A DNA stretch of 64,000 nt from Mycogone perniciosa (lineage: Eukaryota; Ascomycota; Sordariomycetes; Hypocreales; Hypocreaceae), in NCBI GenBank assembly GCA_025331125.1, contig JAOALB010000100.1, forward strand, positions 157,190-221,189, read 5' to 3'. The position numbers and the translations under genes are program-made. Shown here piece after piece: positions 22,157-33,562 of this stretch. Each line of letters opens with the position of its first letter. Positions within the stretch are counted from its first letter, which is position 1. Under the pieces are notes generated by a model, which ran no database searches, was not told the DNA's origin, and saw only the letters and a list, made by a program, of their open reading frames with translations.

Positions 22157-22575
22157 CAGTCATAGACTTTCGAGCCAGTGGGATAGAATAGAACAAGATA
22201 GAGTAGACTGTTCCTAAGAACCTCTTAGTTTTTGGATTCTAAAGTATCCGATAGAGAATCCCAAATAGTAGGCCATCAAATATGTTGGAGATACGCAGAA
22301 GTCTGCTTCATGAAGACCACATCTCACTCCAGTCCCTGATGTAGTCAGGCACATGTGTCGATGGTACCACCAGGTAGGAATAGGGCGGCGAATCAATGCT
22401 TAGTTAGCACAACAAAGTCAACAGCCCATGGAGAAACAAGACAGACAACAAGGTGATCATAATGTCCGTGTAATGGTACAATTGAACTATCCTTACAACT
22501 CCAACTCCACTAGCCCAGCCCACTATTAAGCCCGAGCATATGGACACCCTTCCCCCGACGAAACACATACTTGAA
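22157..22575. other. convergent 3' intergenic region
   Basis: About 420 bp between the 3' ends of the DUF1989 gene and RPT6. No further feature seen. Confidence 0.6.
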
Positions 22576-23793
22576 TCACTTCCATAGCTTGCCAAGGGAA
22601 ACCTCCTTATCATCATGCTTGTTGAGAATCTTGGCTGTTGCCAGCTCAAAGTCCTCCTGTGTGACGTGAACTCTCCGCTCACGGAGGGCGTACATGCCCG
22701 CTTCTGTGCACACACCCTTCAGCTCAGCACCGGAGCAGCCATTCATTTTCTCGGCAATCTTGGTGAGATTGATGCCTCTGGTCAGGTTCATCTTGCGGCT
22801 GTGGATTCGGAGAATGTCGGCTCGGGCTTCGATGCTTGGCGGAGGGAACTCGATCTTTCGGTCGATACGGCCCGGCCGTAGCAGGGCGGGGTCGAGAATA
22901 TCGAGACGGTTGGTCGCCATGATGACCTTGATGTTCTTCGTCGGCTCGAAACCATCCAGCTGGTTCAACAGTTCCAACATGGTTCGCTGGACTTCGGAAT
23001 CGCCTCCTGATGAGCCTTCCACTCGTGAAGAGCCAATGCTGTCGATTTCGTCCATGAAGATGATGGATGGCGCATGCTCTCGTGCCATGATGAAGAGCTC
23101 TCGGACCATTCGGCTACCCTCACCGATGTACTTCTGGACCAGCTCTGAACCCGATACTCGGATGAACTTGCAGGCAGTGTGGTGGGCTACGGCTCGGGCC
23201 AATAGGGTCTTTCCGGTACCTGGAGGGCCATAGAGCAACACACCCTTTGGCTGTGCAATACCCAGAGATTCAAACAGCTCAGGGTGTTTAAGGCCGAGTT
23301 CGATGACTTCTTTGATCTCTTTGATTTGCTGATCCAGTCCACCAATCATGTCGTATGTGCTGTCGGGAACCTTCTCCACCATCATGAGTGATACTAGAGG
23401 ATCAACGGATGATGGCAGCATTTTCTCGAGCTTGTAGCTGTCAGACAAGAGGGTGACTCGCTTTCCGGGTGTGAGCTTGGCGATTTCGACATTATCGGAT
23501 ACATCGACGACTGATGGCTATTAGCGGGGCGGAGGGTCAAGCGAGCGGGACAACTCACCATATTTGCCTTCGGGATGCACCTTGACGAGGATCTTCTTGG
23601 TGCTCATCACCTTGACGACCTCACCAACATAGGACCCAGGCTGTTGTAAAAGGCCCAGCTCTTCTCTGAGTAACCGAACACGGGAATTGTAGTCATTGCG
23701 TTGGGCTTCGAGACGACGGAGAGCGGCCTGACCCTTGAGGATCTCCAGCTTCATCGCCTCGATCTTGTTGAGGTAATAGTCGTCGAGCGCCAT
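22576..23793 (-). CDS. RPT6: 26S proteasome regulatory subunit 8 (RPT6/SUG1) ATPase
   Basis: Two exons, 23793-23559 and 23510-22576, flank a 48-nt intron (GTGAGT...CTAAT...CAG) and give 389 residues. The order is an N-terminal coiled coil (about 10-60), an OB-like region around GSYVGEVVKVM, then an AAA+ domain. The AAA+ domain has Walker A GPPGTGKT at 173-180, Walker B IIFMDEID with Asp232/Glu233, the second region of homology ATNRLDILDPALLRPGRIDR, and a C-terminal helical lid. RPT6 is one of six ATPases in the proteasome base that unfold substrates and feed them to the 20S core. Sequence and length match fungal orthologues closely. It is transcribed divergently from the exchanger gene. Confidence 0.97.
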
Positions 23794-25231
23794 CTTGGCG
23801 GTGTTCCTACTGGGTGTAGAAGCGAGAGAAATATCAATTATGTGTAGAGTGCAGCGTTATAGCAAGGCGGGCGTTTTGGGAGACGTTGAATCGGAGTCGT
23901 GTTGGCGCGGATGGGTCGTAATGGCTTAGGACCAGGTTGAAGCTTCACAAGGCTGCAGCTCGTGCTCGTAAGCCGCCTAGCCAGACCAGCAAGCGCGGGA
24001 GCGGTTGGAGCGGAGGATTGTTCCACCGACCTCCGAGGATGGTGACTAACCAACCGAGCATGGGCCCGATGACGTCTGGCTGCCTGGAAGCTACCGAGTA
24101 CTCCGTACAGCTCCACGGAGAGGATAAAACGGGCCCTATTTTGTCCCTTTGTTTCTTAGCGAGAAAATGTGGACAATGAAGGCCTTGATGCTATAAAAAT
24201 CAAGCAAATAAAGTGATCGAACTTGGTTAATAACTGTTTAATGGTGATTTGTAAGACCTTTAACAGCTGTTGCAAAACATACAGAGTACGGAGGAGTGTG
24301 CGAAGCTCTGATCTGTTGATCATTCATAGGCAGCTTTCATAATTCTCTATGAGTAATACAATGAATGGCAAAAGCTCATAATAATAAAAGTCGAGTTATC
24401 GCTTTTATGGCCTCTTTTTGTCCCCGCTTGACCATTGATGCACTGATGGCCCGCATTTTCAAGATCGGCCCACCATTATCAGTGTCTGCATTATTTTGTC
24501 AACTGGCCGTAAACAATGAAGCAAATGACGTTGCATATTATCGCATGCCAAGGGAGCACTCACTGGTCACACAGCCTTGGAGCTGGAAGATCACAGGGCG
24601 AAAAAGGCAAGTCCTGTGAGCAGGCGATTAACGGCGCCACCATAACTGCCGGTCCGTTTTTTCCCTTTTTGTTCTTCTCTTTTCAACGGTTTCCTATCTA
24701 ACGAAGCCAAGCAAAAGGGATATTCAGTACTATTGGGCCACTGGCTCATGTTTATTAAAGCCCCCATTCCCTTATTCGCAGCTGGAACGCGAGGGGGGGA
24801 GCAGCCACCAAAGGTCCTGTGCAAAGCCGTTGACAACTGGTCGCTTAATTTCGCCAGCAAAGCTACTCTGTTTCTTGGCTGACGGTTTGGTGCTGCGACG
24901 AGAAACATCAAATCGCTTTTTACTCGTCAACCAAGAAAACAACACAGCCACGGACAAGACCCGGTGAGTCCGACGTGCTGCTCTTCTCTTCTCTCGTTGG
25001 CTTCTGGCTTCCGACTATACAAAGTACCGTGCTCGTGCTCGTGCTCGTGCTCGCTCGAAGCCCCTCCACACGCCTCGCAAGGTTTACTAGTCCCTCATTC
25101 ATCAAAGGCCAAGTCGATCGATTCCCTTTTCTCAGTAGCTTCCGTCTTCCGCCCTTGCCGTCTGCTCATACAATCGGAGCTTTTCTTTCGAAGTCTGCCG
25201 CCGCAGCTCCATCGCTGCCAGCTTCGAAAGC
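23794..25231. other. divergent promoter region, RPT6 and exchanger
   Basis: About 1.4 kb between two divergently transcribed genes. It contains TACTCCGTA-type words near 24095 and 24282 and a CGTGCT short tandem run near 25028-25050 in the presumed exchanger leader. No gene seen. Confidence 0.6.
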
Positions 25232-28200
25232 ATGGATCCATCACATCGAGACGACGCGCCGCCAGCGCATCGCGCCAGCGTCTCCTCTGGCATGATGTCG
25301 CCTACCGATACACGAAATCCGCTGTCGAGGCACCCGTCTGTTACCGGCCGCGACGACGGCTTATCGGAGAGTTTCCAGTCCACCGACACCGTACGACGGA
25401 GGCCCGAGGGATATGGTGGGCATTCGTCCCGTTTCGCATACACAAACATGAAGCTAACAGAGCCTCTTTTCCTTGCTTGCAGGTACTATTCCGGGCGCGT
25501 CGAGCATGCGAAGCAGCCAAACCTTGGGCGAGTCCTCGACCGAGCGCAACCAGGCGAGGAGCAGCCAGCCCGCCCGCTCTAGCTCAGCGACAGGCCCCGA
25601 GCGAAATAAGTCCTATACTCGCCAACGAAAGCCAACACTATCGCGACGAACATCAGCCACCACACCACATAGAGGCGAGGTGTTTTCTGCCGACGATGAC
25701 GCTCACGAAGTTAAGGCTCAGCGCGGCTTTTCCACACGTCGCCGCCCGCCACTCACCACGAACCTCACTCGCATCCAATCATACCAGAGCAGAGACGGCG
25801 ACGAGACCGAAAGAGATCAGACAAGTCCTGTGGAAGAAGAAGTTGAGGAGGAAGAGCTGCCGCTGGAGGAACATGTTGACTGCGACTCTGATGGAGAGAT
25901 CAGCGACGCCGAGAGCTTCACCCTCAAAGATCGACAGCAGGCCATCAACCAGACCCATCCCTTTGGTATTCGAGTCTGGAAGCCCGCATTGTACAAGAAG
26001 GATCGGTCCATCCAAAAGTTTGCCCAGGCCGATATTCACTCGTCACCTGGCGGCAGAGTGAGCAACTGGCTGTTACTCTTCAATCTGCTCTGGACGCTGT
26101 TCTTCGGGTGGTGGATGGCCTGCGTGGCAGCCTTTGGCGCCATTACATGTCTCTTGTTTTCTGCTGCTCCGAGTGGGCGGGAGTACGGACGAATCTTGTG
26201 GGGGCTGGCCGGATACCTATTCTATCCCTTTGGCAAGTTTGTCCGTCTCGAGAAGGACGAGGCATACCTACACGAGGACCAAGACGAAGGCAGAAGCATC
26301 TCCGAGTACGAGCAGTGGCAGAGCGGCGACCTCGAATACGGTCGCCTCTTCTTTGGACCCGATCGGAACCGTTCGATCATAGGACGTTCGAGGAGGAGCA
26401 TTGACTCGGAGCCGAGCGAAACGGAGAGTCTTCTTGGGCGCGGACGCCGCGGCGGGACCAGCGAGACCAGCGAGCTGACCCCCCGGATGAAGAGAAGGCT
26501 GTTTGGCCGTGGAGAATGGAACATCGGTCGAGTCATATTTTTCGTCTTCTTCTACTGCCTAATTTCGCCCTCCTTGATCATTGTCTCTGGCATCTGTTGG
26601 TTCCTTGTCTTCTTGATCCCCATGGGCAAGGTTACTATGATGCTGTTTGACCACCTCAGGCGACACCCCCTTGCGCTGTCCTTTGAATCCCATGTCAGAT
26701 ATGCGCGAGGTGATGACGCACCAGACTCGTCGATTTTAGTTTGCACCTACCGAGCTGTTGGTTCCAAGTACTGGAAGTACACTATCGACGGAACGAACAT
26801 CTTCCTCATCAACCTCATGGCTGTGGTGGTCTTTGTCATTGCTGACTGGCTCGTCCTCGACCGTATCCTCCACATTGAGATCTTGATTACATCACCGGCC
26901 TTCCTCTTCACCGCGGGGTTGCTGTCCATTATTCCCCTGGCATACTTCATCGGACAGGCCGTAGCATCCATCTCAGCTCAGTCCTCAATGGGGCTGGGTG
27001 CTGCTATCAATGCCTTGTTCGCCACAGTCGTGGAGGTCTTTCTCTACTGTGTGGCTCTTAATCAAGGAAAAGGCCAGCTTGTTGAGGGAAGTATCGTCGG
27101 CAGTATCTTCGCTGGTATTCTGTTCCTGCCCGGCATCTCAATGTGCTTTGGTGCTCTGAAGCGAAAGACGCAGCGATTCAATGCCAAGTCAGCCGGTGTC
27201 ACGTCCACGATGCTGCTCTTTGCAGTCGTCGGCGCATTTGGTCCTACTCTCTTCTACCAGATTTACGGCACACACGAACTCAACTGCATGGATTGTGAAG
27301 ATTACACGTTTAAGGGCATTGAACATGAAGCTACGGCGCGAGACTGCCGTCGCTGCTACTTCTCACAGGCACCAGCCCTCGATGACCGGTTCTACCTCGA
27401 GGCAGTACGGCCATACTGCTACTTCGCCGCATTCCTGTTATTCTTTTCGTATCTGATCGGTTTATGGTTCACCCTACGAACCCATGCCGCTGTTATCTGG
27501 AATGCCGAGATTGAGGAGAAGCGCCACGATGAGCCGCTTCATGCTTCCACAACCCTTCGAGCATCACAACCGTCCGTGGGTGACAGCACCACGGCTGATA
27601 TTCGCGAATCTCACTTGTATAAACGCATTTTGGGACAGTCTCTGAAGCAGGTCGGCTTGCAGAATCGCGAGGATGCTACCCGACAAGGTTCGATTGCTAC
27701 CCAGGACATGGCTGCAAACGGATCAACGCCACACGTTGTACCTCCCAAGGGAACTGACGAGGAACCTCGCACAACCATCAAAGTTCCGGGTCTCAGCCAA
27801 GCCGACAACAATGTTCTTGTACGTGAGGTGACTGAGATTGCTGCAACAGCTGCCACCATTGCTTCGCGTGACCGATATGCTCACAGGGCATCTACTACTG
27901 GTGTGGCAACGCCTCGGCCGCACACGTCCACTCGAACTGGCCATATCCCTGGTGTCGATGAGGATGTCGCCACGGCAGGAGCTGCAACGGCACATGCGGA
28001 CGGCCACGGTGGACATGACGCGCCAAACTGGAGCCGGACAAAGAGTACAGTGATTCTTCTCGGTGCCACTATTTTGTATGCTATCATTGCCGAGATTCTG
28101 GTAGACACAGTCGACGTTGTCTTGGAAAGCTTCTCGATTGATCAAAAGTTCTTGGGTCTGACCCTATTTGCCTTGGTTCCCAACACCACCGAGTTTTTGG

Positions 28201-28692
28201 TAAGCAGTTTTTGACTTTGACCAGTCGATAGATGAGGTTGCTAACGTTTGTTTCTTGCAGAACGCCATCTCTTTTGCTATGAATGGCAACATCGCCTTGT
28301 CCATGGAAATTGGTTCCGCCTACGCTCTTCAGGTCTGCCTGCTCCAGATTCCGTGCTTGGTATTGTTCTCGGCACTGTATCCCAACATTCCTCCCGGTGG
28401 CGATGCCGCCATGTACACGTTTTCCCTGCTCTTCCCGCAGTGGGACTTGGTCACGGTCATCTTGTGTGTGTTCCTGCTCAGTTATGTGTACGGCGAAGGG
28501 AAGAGCAACTACTTCAAGGGCAGCATTCTCATGCTGACGTATCTGGTCGTGGTGATTGGATATTACTTCAGCGGCTATACCGAGGACGTGATGGGGATGC
28601 AGAGGTTTGATGTTATGGGCAAGGACGGTAAGTATCAGGCCTTCAAAACGATTGGCAGGTCGACGAATGGGCGGGCTTTTCAAGTCATTTGA
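25232..28692 (+). CDS. VNX1: Vnx1-type vacuolar cation/H+ exchanger (CaCA superfamily)
   Basis: Three exons (25232-25415, 25483-28199, 28261-28692) give 1110 residues. A long Ser/Arg-rich, then acidic cytosolic N terminus (about 300 residues) is followed by many membrane helices in two halves. The halves are separated by a hydrophilic loop of about 200 residues between the two sodium/calcium exchanger repeats. The repeats carry the expected acidic motifs: AALNALFATVVEVFLY-like sequence in the first half and LVPNTTEFLNAISFAMNGN across the last splice junction in the second. Yeast Vnx1 exchanges Na+/K+ for protons at the vacuole; other members move Ca2+. The CEDC-rich luminal loop is also typical of this branch. 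The splice at FL|NAIS is well supported. Confidence 0.9.
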
Positions 28693-29142
28693 TTGACGCC
28701 GCGGGCCAACCCAAATTGTATTCATCATTGGCATTTTTTCCTTGTGCCAGTACGGCATCATTAGGGGAAGCAGGAGGGGAGGGGGGCTCTGTTTTGCAGC
28801 GTAGCTCTTGTGTTTCATTTTGGAGGTACTTCTCTTGTCATCATTGTTGGACGGGATATATATGGCATTGCTCGGGTCGTTAATAGGGTTGCTAGGATGC
28901 ATGGGACTTGGTTTCCCATTTGTTTTGGGGCAGAATCATGGTTTTTTGTTTGATGATGAGTTGTATCTCTTTTGATGTGATGATTTTTTAAGGTGATTTA
29001 TGTAAACGCCGACCAAGGGCACGCCTTATGGATACGCTTATCATTTTAGATCCACCTTGGGCGTAGTTGATCCCGGATTCTCGGAGATCGTATGTGGAGT
29101 TTGGAGTTGTATAAATAGGAAGCGATAGTCCCATATCCATCC
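28693..29142. other. 3' region of exchanger and promoter of MFS gene
   Basis: About 450 bp between two tandem plus-strand genes. The TATA element at 29110-29117 is the only element I can point to. Confidence 0.6.
29110..29117 (+). promoter_or_regulatory. TATA box upstream of MFS transporter
   Basis: TATAAATA lies only 33 nt before the first ATG of the open frame. Transcription would then begin at about 29140, so that ATG would have almost no leader. Confidence 0.55.
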
Positions 29143-30793
29143 ATGTCCACTTGGATGACACCATCATCGCTGACACCGTATTTCGCTCGAATCCTACCTG
29201 CCCTCCTGATGACATCAAGCACTTCAATTGAGTTGGTGCAAACTCTGCGCCCGGAGACGGATGGGAACAAGCAGCAGAATCTTCAGAACGTCAGTGTGAG
29301 CGATCTCAACGCCAACCATAACAACAACTATGCTTCGGATTCCGCCATTATCGATGCGAGGGATGAGGCACCGCATGGCAGGCCGGAATTCTCTCTCCCG
29401 CCTGTCGATACAGGAAAGGATGCGTGGTTGTTTTTAATCGCTTGCGCTCTCTTGGAAGCTCTTGTCTGGGGTGAGTTCTTTTTTTTTCCAATCATGATGG
29501 TGATGCGTTTTGGATAGCATCAACTGAACATGCATGTCCTTGTAGGCTTTCCCTTTTCGTTTGGTATTTTTCAGGATTATTACCACACTCATGAGCCTTT
29601 TGCCGGCTCTTCTCAAATCGCCATCATCGGCACTTGCTCTCTGGTATGTAGCCTCATTCGCTCTCATTCATCGTCATCGTCATCGTCAAAACTCACGCAT
29701 GTAGGGCATCATGTATCTCGACATCCCCTTCGTCATGGCCCTCCAGCGTCTCTACCCCAGGGCAACTCGCTTCGGCCCTACTGTCGGCCTCTTCATCATA
29801 TGCGCCGCCCTGGCGCTCTCGTCCTTCTCCGACACAGTCTTGCACCTCATCCTCTCCCAGGGCGTGCTGTACGCCATCGGCGGGTCGATCTGTTACTGCC
29901 CCTGTCTGCTCTACATGGACGAGTGGTTCGTCCGTCGAAAGGGCTTCGCCTTCGGCGTGATGTGGGCCGGCACAGGCCTAGGCGGCTTAACCATCCCACT
30001 GCTCCTCGAGTTCCTCCTGGGCAAATATGGATTCCGCACAACGCTGAGGATATGGTCCGTTGCGCTGTTCGTCTCGACCCTGCCGCTGGTATGGTTCGTC
30101 AAGCCCCGGCTGCCCCCGTCGGCAACCGCGCATATCCAGCCCTTCAACCTGGGGTTTCTGCTGAACCGCTCGTTCGGGCTGTATCAGCTGGCCAACGTGG
30201 CCGAGGGGATGGGGTATTTCCTGCCGGGCATTTTCCTGCCGACGTATGCGCGCACGACGATGGGGGCGGGGGATTTCCTCTCTGCGCTGACGGTGTTGAT
30301 GCTCAATCTCGGGACTGTCATTGGGAGCATTGCCATGGGCAGCCTGACGGATCGTTTGCATGTAACGACGTGCATACTGATATCGACGATTGGGACTGCG
30401 ATAGGGACGTTCCTCCTCTGGGGCCTGGGGACGAATCTCGCGGCGCTATATGCCTTCTCTCTTATTTACGGCATGTTTGCTGGTGCATACACGTCGACTT
30501 GGCCTGGCATCATGAAGCAAATGAACGCCGAGACGTCTTCCAACTCGAACGGCGGTAGTGGGGGCGGCAATAAGTACGATCCGCTGATGGTGCTTGCGCT
30601 CCTTGCGGTGGGCAGGGGGCTTGGAAATATCACGTCTGGGCCGTTGAGCGAGGCGCTGATCAAGGGGACGGCGTGGCAGGGACAGGCGAAGGGAGGGTTT
30701 GGCAGTGGATATGGGGTGTTGATTGCGTTCACGGGGTCGACGGCTGTGGTGGGAGGAGCGAGTTATATGTTTCGGAGGATTGGGTGGATGTGA
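29143..30793 (+). CDS. MFS transporter, monocarboxylate-transporter (MCT) type
   Basis: Three exons (29143-29470, 29546-29643, 29705-30793) join in frame to at most 504 residues. The hydrophilic N terminus leads into about twelve predicted membrane helices. The first contains DAWLFLIACALLEALVWG; a later part has GVLYAIGGSICYCPCLLYMDEWFVRRKG, split here as GVLYAIGGS and DEWFVRRKG, the conserved signature after helix 4 of MCT-like carriers. The long central loop follows helix 6. Related fungal proteins carry monocarboxylates, riboflavin or unknown substrates, so the substrate is open. The start is uncertain: 29155 or 29209 fits the TATA position better than 29143. Confidence 0.85.
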
Positions 30794-31395
30794 TGAGATA
30801 GGATCAAGGTTGAATAGATGGCATGTGACGTTGGTAGAACATGAAGCGTTGATCAGATGTCAAGACGAAGAAGCTGTGATAACATGGACAAAAGAGCCCA
30901 AGATCCAACAGACATGTATTAACCGAGACAAGAAAGCAAACCACACCACTTCTAGCGCCTCTTCTTCGCAACCAAGGCTAGCCTCGCGCGGCAATGAAAA
31001 GAATAAAAACACGCCTGTCAGACGTCCATCAACACCCACCCTGCCAATGCGCCCTAAGGCAGACCACTGACAGGGTCGAGATCATTAAGATAACAGCTCT
31101 CTATACAGCAGTCGCACAAAGCAACCACCGCCATCCTTGCGGACAGAGCGAGAGGACCAGAGGATTCACTCTAGGGTGTCGAGGATAGCACTCATCAACC
31201 AGGGTGGGCTCTGTGGCTCTTTTAGGGAACCAAGAGAGAGTCGAATACTATAGAAATGATTCTCCTGCAAAGATGGTTAGTCGTGGGCTATTCGATGAGG
31301 AGGCAGAGGCTGCTGTAGGGGTGCACATACTGAAGTATTGTCGACGTGAAGAAGAAAGGAAAAAAAGTCCAAACAGAGGCGGGCGAGGCGAGACT
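30794..31395. other. intergenic
   Basis: About 600 bp between 3' ends of convergent genes. No gene, RNA or repeat seen. Confidence 0.5.
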
Positions 31396-31992
31396 TTATA
31401 GCCCAGATTTCCACGATTGTGGGTCTGAGTTGACCGCCCAAAAGTTTTTTGGCAGAAATGCAAAGCCCCCACTTTTGAGCCGCAGGAACGGCGCATTTTG
31501 CATCGGCAGATTTCCGAGATGCGTTTTTGATGATCCACTTCCTCCACTTCCTCCACTTCCTCCACTTCCTGCCACTTCATTTTTTCCCTTTTTGAATGGC
31601 TGCAGCAGAAGCGAAAGTGGTTGTGGATATTGGGGATCTGATTTTTCCGGCCTCTGTCTTTTCAATGGCTCGCGGGATAGGTGAGACTCCGCTGGTGAGA
31701 TGAAGGACACCGAAGTGTCCGTGTCCGAGTCCGGTGAGGCCGAGATGGGCCGTGATCTTCGGGCTTTACTCGTACGACGATTTTTTCTTGATGGAGCCTT
31801 TACTTCGTTCTCGGCAGAGAGTTTGTTCGGCGATGCTCGGACTGGGAAGAACGTTTGATGCTCAACAGTGTATGTATCGCCAGTAATGCTACTAGCAGTA
31901 AGTAGTACAAGTAAGCTGATCATACCTATCACGTCACATATTACTATTTTCAGAGTAATGATTGTACAGGGGCCTAGCAGTTGCAGACTCAT
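31396..31992 (-). CDS. low-complexity hypothetical protein
   Basis: I do not recognise a family. The frame (up to 198 residues) has a basic Arg/Lys/Ser stretch (SRKNRRTSKARRSRP), an acidic-Ser stretch with S/T-D pairs, and a Gly-Gly-Ser run encoded by the 9-mer repeat at 31536-31570. Its composition is compatible with a nuclear disordered protein. The first 25-30 residues are hydrophobic and could be a chance extension or contain an intron near 31900. No motif supports a function. Confidence 0.35.
   Translation of the reverse strand: MSLQLLGPCTIITLKIVICDVIGMISLLVLLTASSITGDTYTVEHQTFFPVRASPNKLSAENEVKAPSRKNRRTSKARRSRPISASPDSDTDTSVSFISPAESHLSREPLKRQRPEKSDPQYPQPLSLLLQPFKKGKNEVAGSGGSGGSGGSGSSKTHLGNLPMQNAPFLRLKSGGFAFLPKNFWAVNSDPQSWKSGL
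31536..31570. repeat. CTTCCTCCA minisatellite
   Basis: About four copies of a 9-mer. On the minus strand it encodes a Gly-Ser-Gly run in the hypothetical protein, so copy-number change would keep the frame. Confidence 0.8.
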
Positions 31993-32192
31993 GATATACG
32001 AATCAACTCATTGTTCTGCCGTGTCAAAAGCTCAAAAGTTAGAAAATGAATGTATTTCCGTCCCATTCTCCAGGGTAGCGTATAACATCAACACCAAAGC
32101 ATTTACACAGGACATCATATCAGGCTGTCCTATCAACGGAAACACTCGTTTCGTCACTTATTGATATGTAATTACTACTACCATTACATACC

Positions 32193-33119
32193 TCAATCAT
32201 TCTTATACAATTCCTCATCCTCTATCCAACTCATAACCTCCCCATCCACCAGCCCTCTCACTCCCTCTCCCTTCTTCACCATCTCCCTCACCCTCGAACT
32301 ACTCACACCTCCAATCTCCCCATCTTCCTGCACCAAATCTACCCTCTTCGCCCAAGCCTTATCCCCCCCTACACCTTCCAGCTTCTCTTCCCCAAGTTCC
32401 CTGACATACGCTTCCTGCTCTTCCCTGCCACCCCACTCATCATCCAACCTCATCGTAACTCTCATCTTCGCACGCTCAAAAAAGGGCCCCAGCGCTGTTT
32501 TCATACCCCCAGGGTAGTATTTGGGATTAAATATCCGAATCACCGTATCAAACCCTGCCAGGAACACTTGCTCTGGCCTATCCTGCGTACTCGTAGTATT
32601 ACTAGTACGAGTATCGTCCTTGTAAAATCCACCCTCGGATATCGCCCTCGCCTTATCATGAAAATACGGCATCTTCGTAACTGACACGTCGATCTCCACC
32701 CCCTTCTCCCCACGATGCCGTAAACTCTCAAGCAAAGCCCGCCCAAACCCCTCCATCATCCCCAACCTCACCGGAAAACTCGCCGGCTTCGGCGCTTTGT
32801 CCGCATTATTCACACTCAGCAACAACATCAACCTCCTTCCCCCCTCCTCGCCTCCCGCCCACTCTAGCGCTGACTTGGCCATCTGAGCATGAGCCTTGGT
32901 CGGGGGATTAAAACTGGAATCCAGCACTATAAGTTTCCGGATGCTGGAGTTGGAGGAAAGGGGTCGTGCTGTAGGCGAGGTGTTGCTGAGGTGGGGAAGG
33001 GTGCAAAGGACACGAAAGGCATCTTGAGAGGATTGGAAGGATGCAAGGGAGCGGGAAAAGAAGTCGAACAAGTGCTTTGGATTGGACCGCATGGAGAGTG
33101 GATGAGCTTCTGCGCCCAT
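32193..33119 (-). CDS. POF1: POF1-like nucleotidyltransferase (NMN adenylyltransferase superfamily)
   Basis: A single-exon 308-residue protein with a nucleotidyltransferase fold. The HxGH-like ATP motif reads LDSSFNPPTKAHAQMA at about 66-81, with His in the expected place. The second motif GGVSSSRVREM near residue 277 matches the ISSTxxR phosphate-binding loop. The central AGFDTVIRIFNPKYY segment is characteristic of the yeast Pof1 group. Pof1 is related to nicotinamide-mononucleotide adenylyltransferases and was described in yeast as an ATPase involved in protein quality control. True NMNAT activity is possible but not shown by sequence. The first roughly 55 residues are Ser-rich and may be a targeting or leader extension. 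Confidence 0.82.
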   Translation of the reverse strand: MGAEAHPLSMRSNPKHLFDFFSRSLASFQSSQDAFRVLCTLPHLSNTSPTARPLSSNSSIRKLIVLDSSFNPPTKAHAQMAKSALEWAGGEEGGRRLMLLLSVNNADKAPKPASFPVRLGMMEGFGRALLESLRHRGEKGVEIDVSVTKMPYFHDKARAISEGGFYKDDTRTSNTTSTQDRPEQVFLAGFDTVIRIFNPKYYPGGMKTALGPFFERAKMRVTMRLDDEWGGREEQEAYVRELGEEKLEGVGGDKAWAKRVDLVQEDGEIGGVSSSRVREMVKKGEGVRGLVDGEVMSWIEDEELYKND

Positions 33120-33562
33120 TGCGATTTTATGTGTACGAGTATGTGTATTGAGTGAATCAAGCCATGTTGAAGTTGAATGCCGGGATGCGGGGGAACTCGG
33201 CCAGAAACGCCAGCTAGCTTACATATGAAAATCCTCACCATACCATACAGACAAGATTGACAATCGTACGAAGTGGTGTATACTTCATATATCCCAAATG
33301 GACAACCCACCATCTGACGCCCTCGCCGCAATAAATCCTTCCTTCCTTCCTAGTTGCTATGCGTTAGCTGTTGCAGCCGCGTATTTCATGCTGGATTTCC
33401 TTACCTCAAGTTTGCTCGCTGGACGTTCTACAACGATTATTGTTGTTTCATCTCACCCTCCTTTGATCTCCTCTGGCTTGTTTCAGAGAGGCTTGTACCT
33501 AAATAAATAGATTAGCCATCATCAAGCACAGTAGTCCGTACTGCGAAAGGCTTACCCTCGTC
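33120..33562. other. intergenic
   Basis: About 440 bp between two minus-strand genes, which would hold the POF1-like promoter and the 3' end of the NLR-like gene. A TAGTCCGTA word lies near 33534. Nothing else seen. Confidence 0.5.

Noticed and set aside
29530..30558. Plus-strand open frame of 342 codons
   Set aside because: It overlaps the MFS transporter in another frame; the MFS frame has the membrane helices and intron signals.
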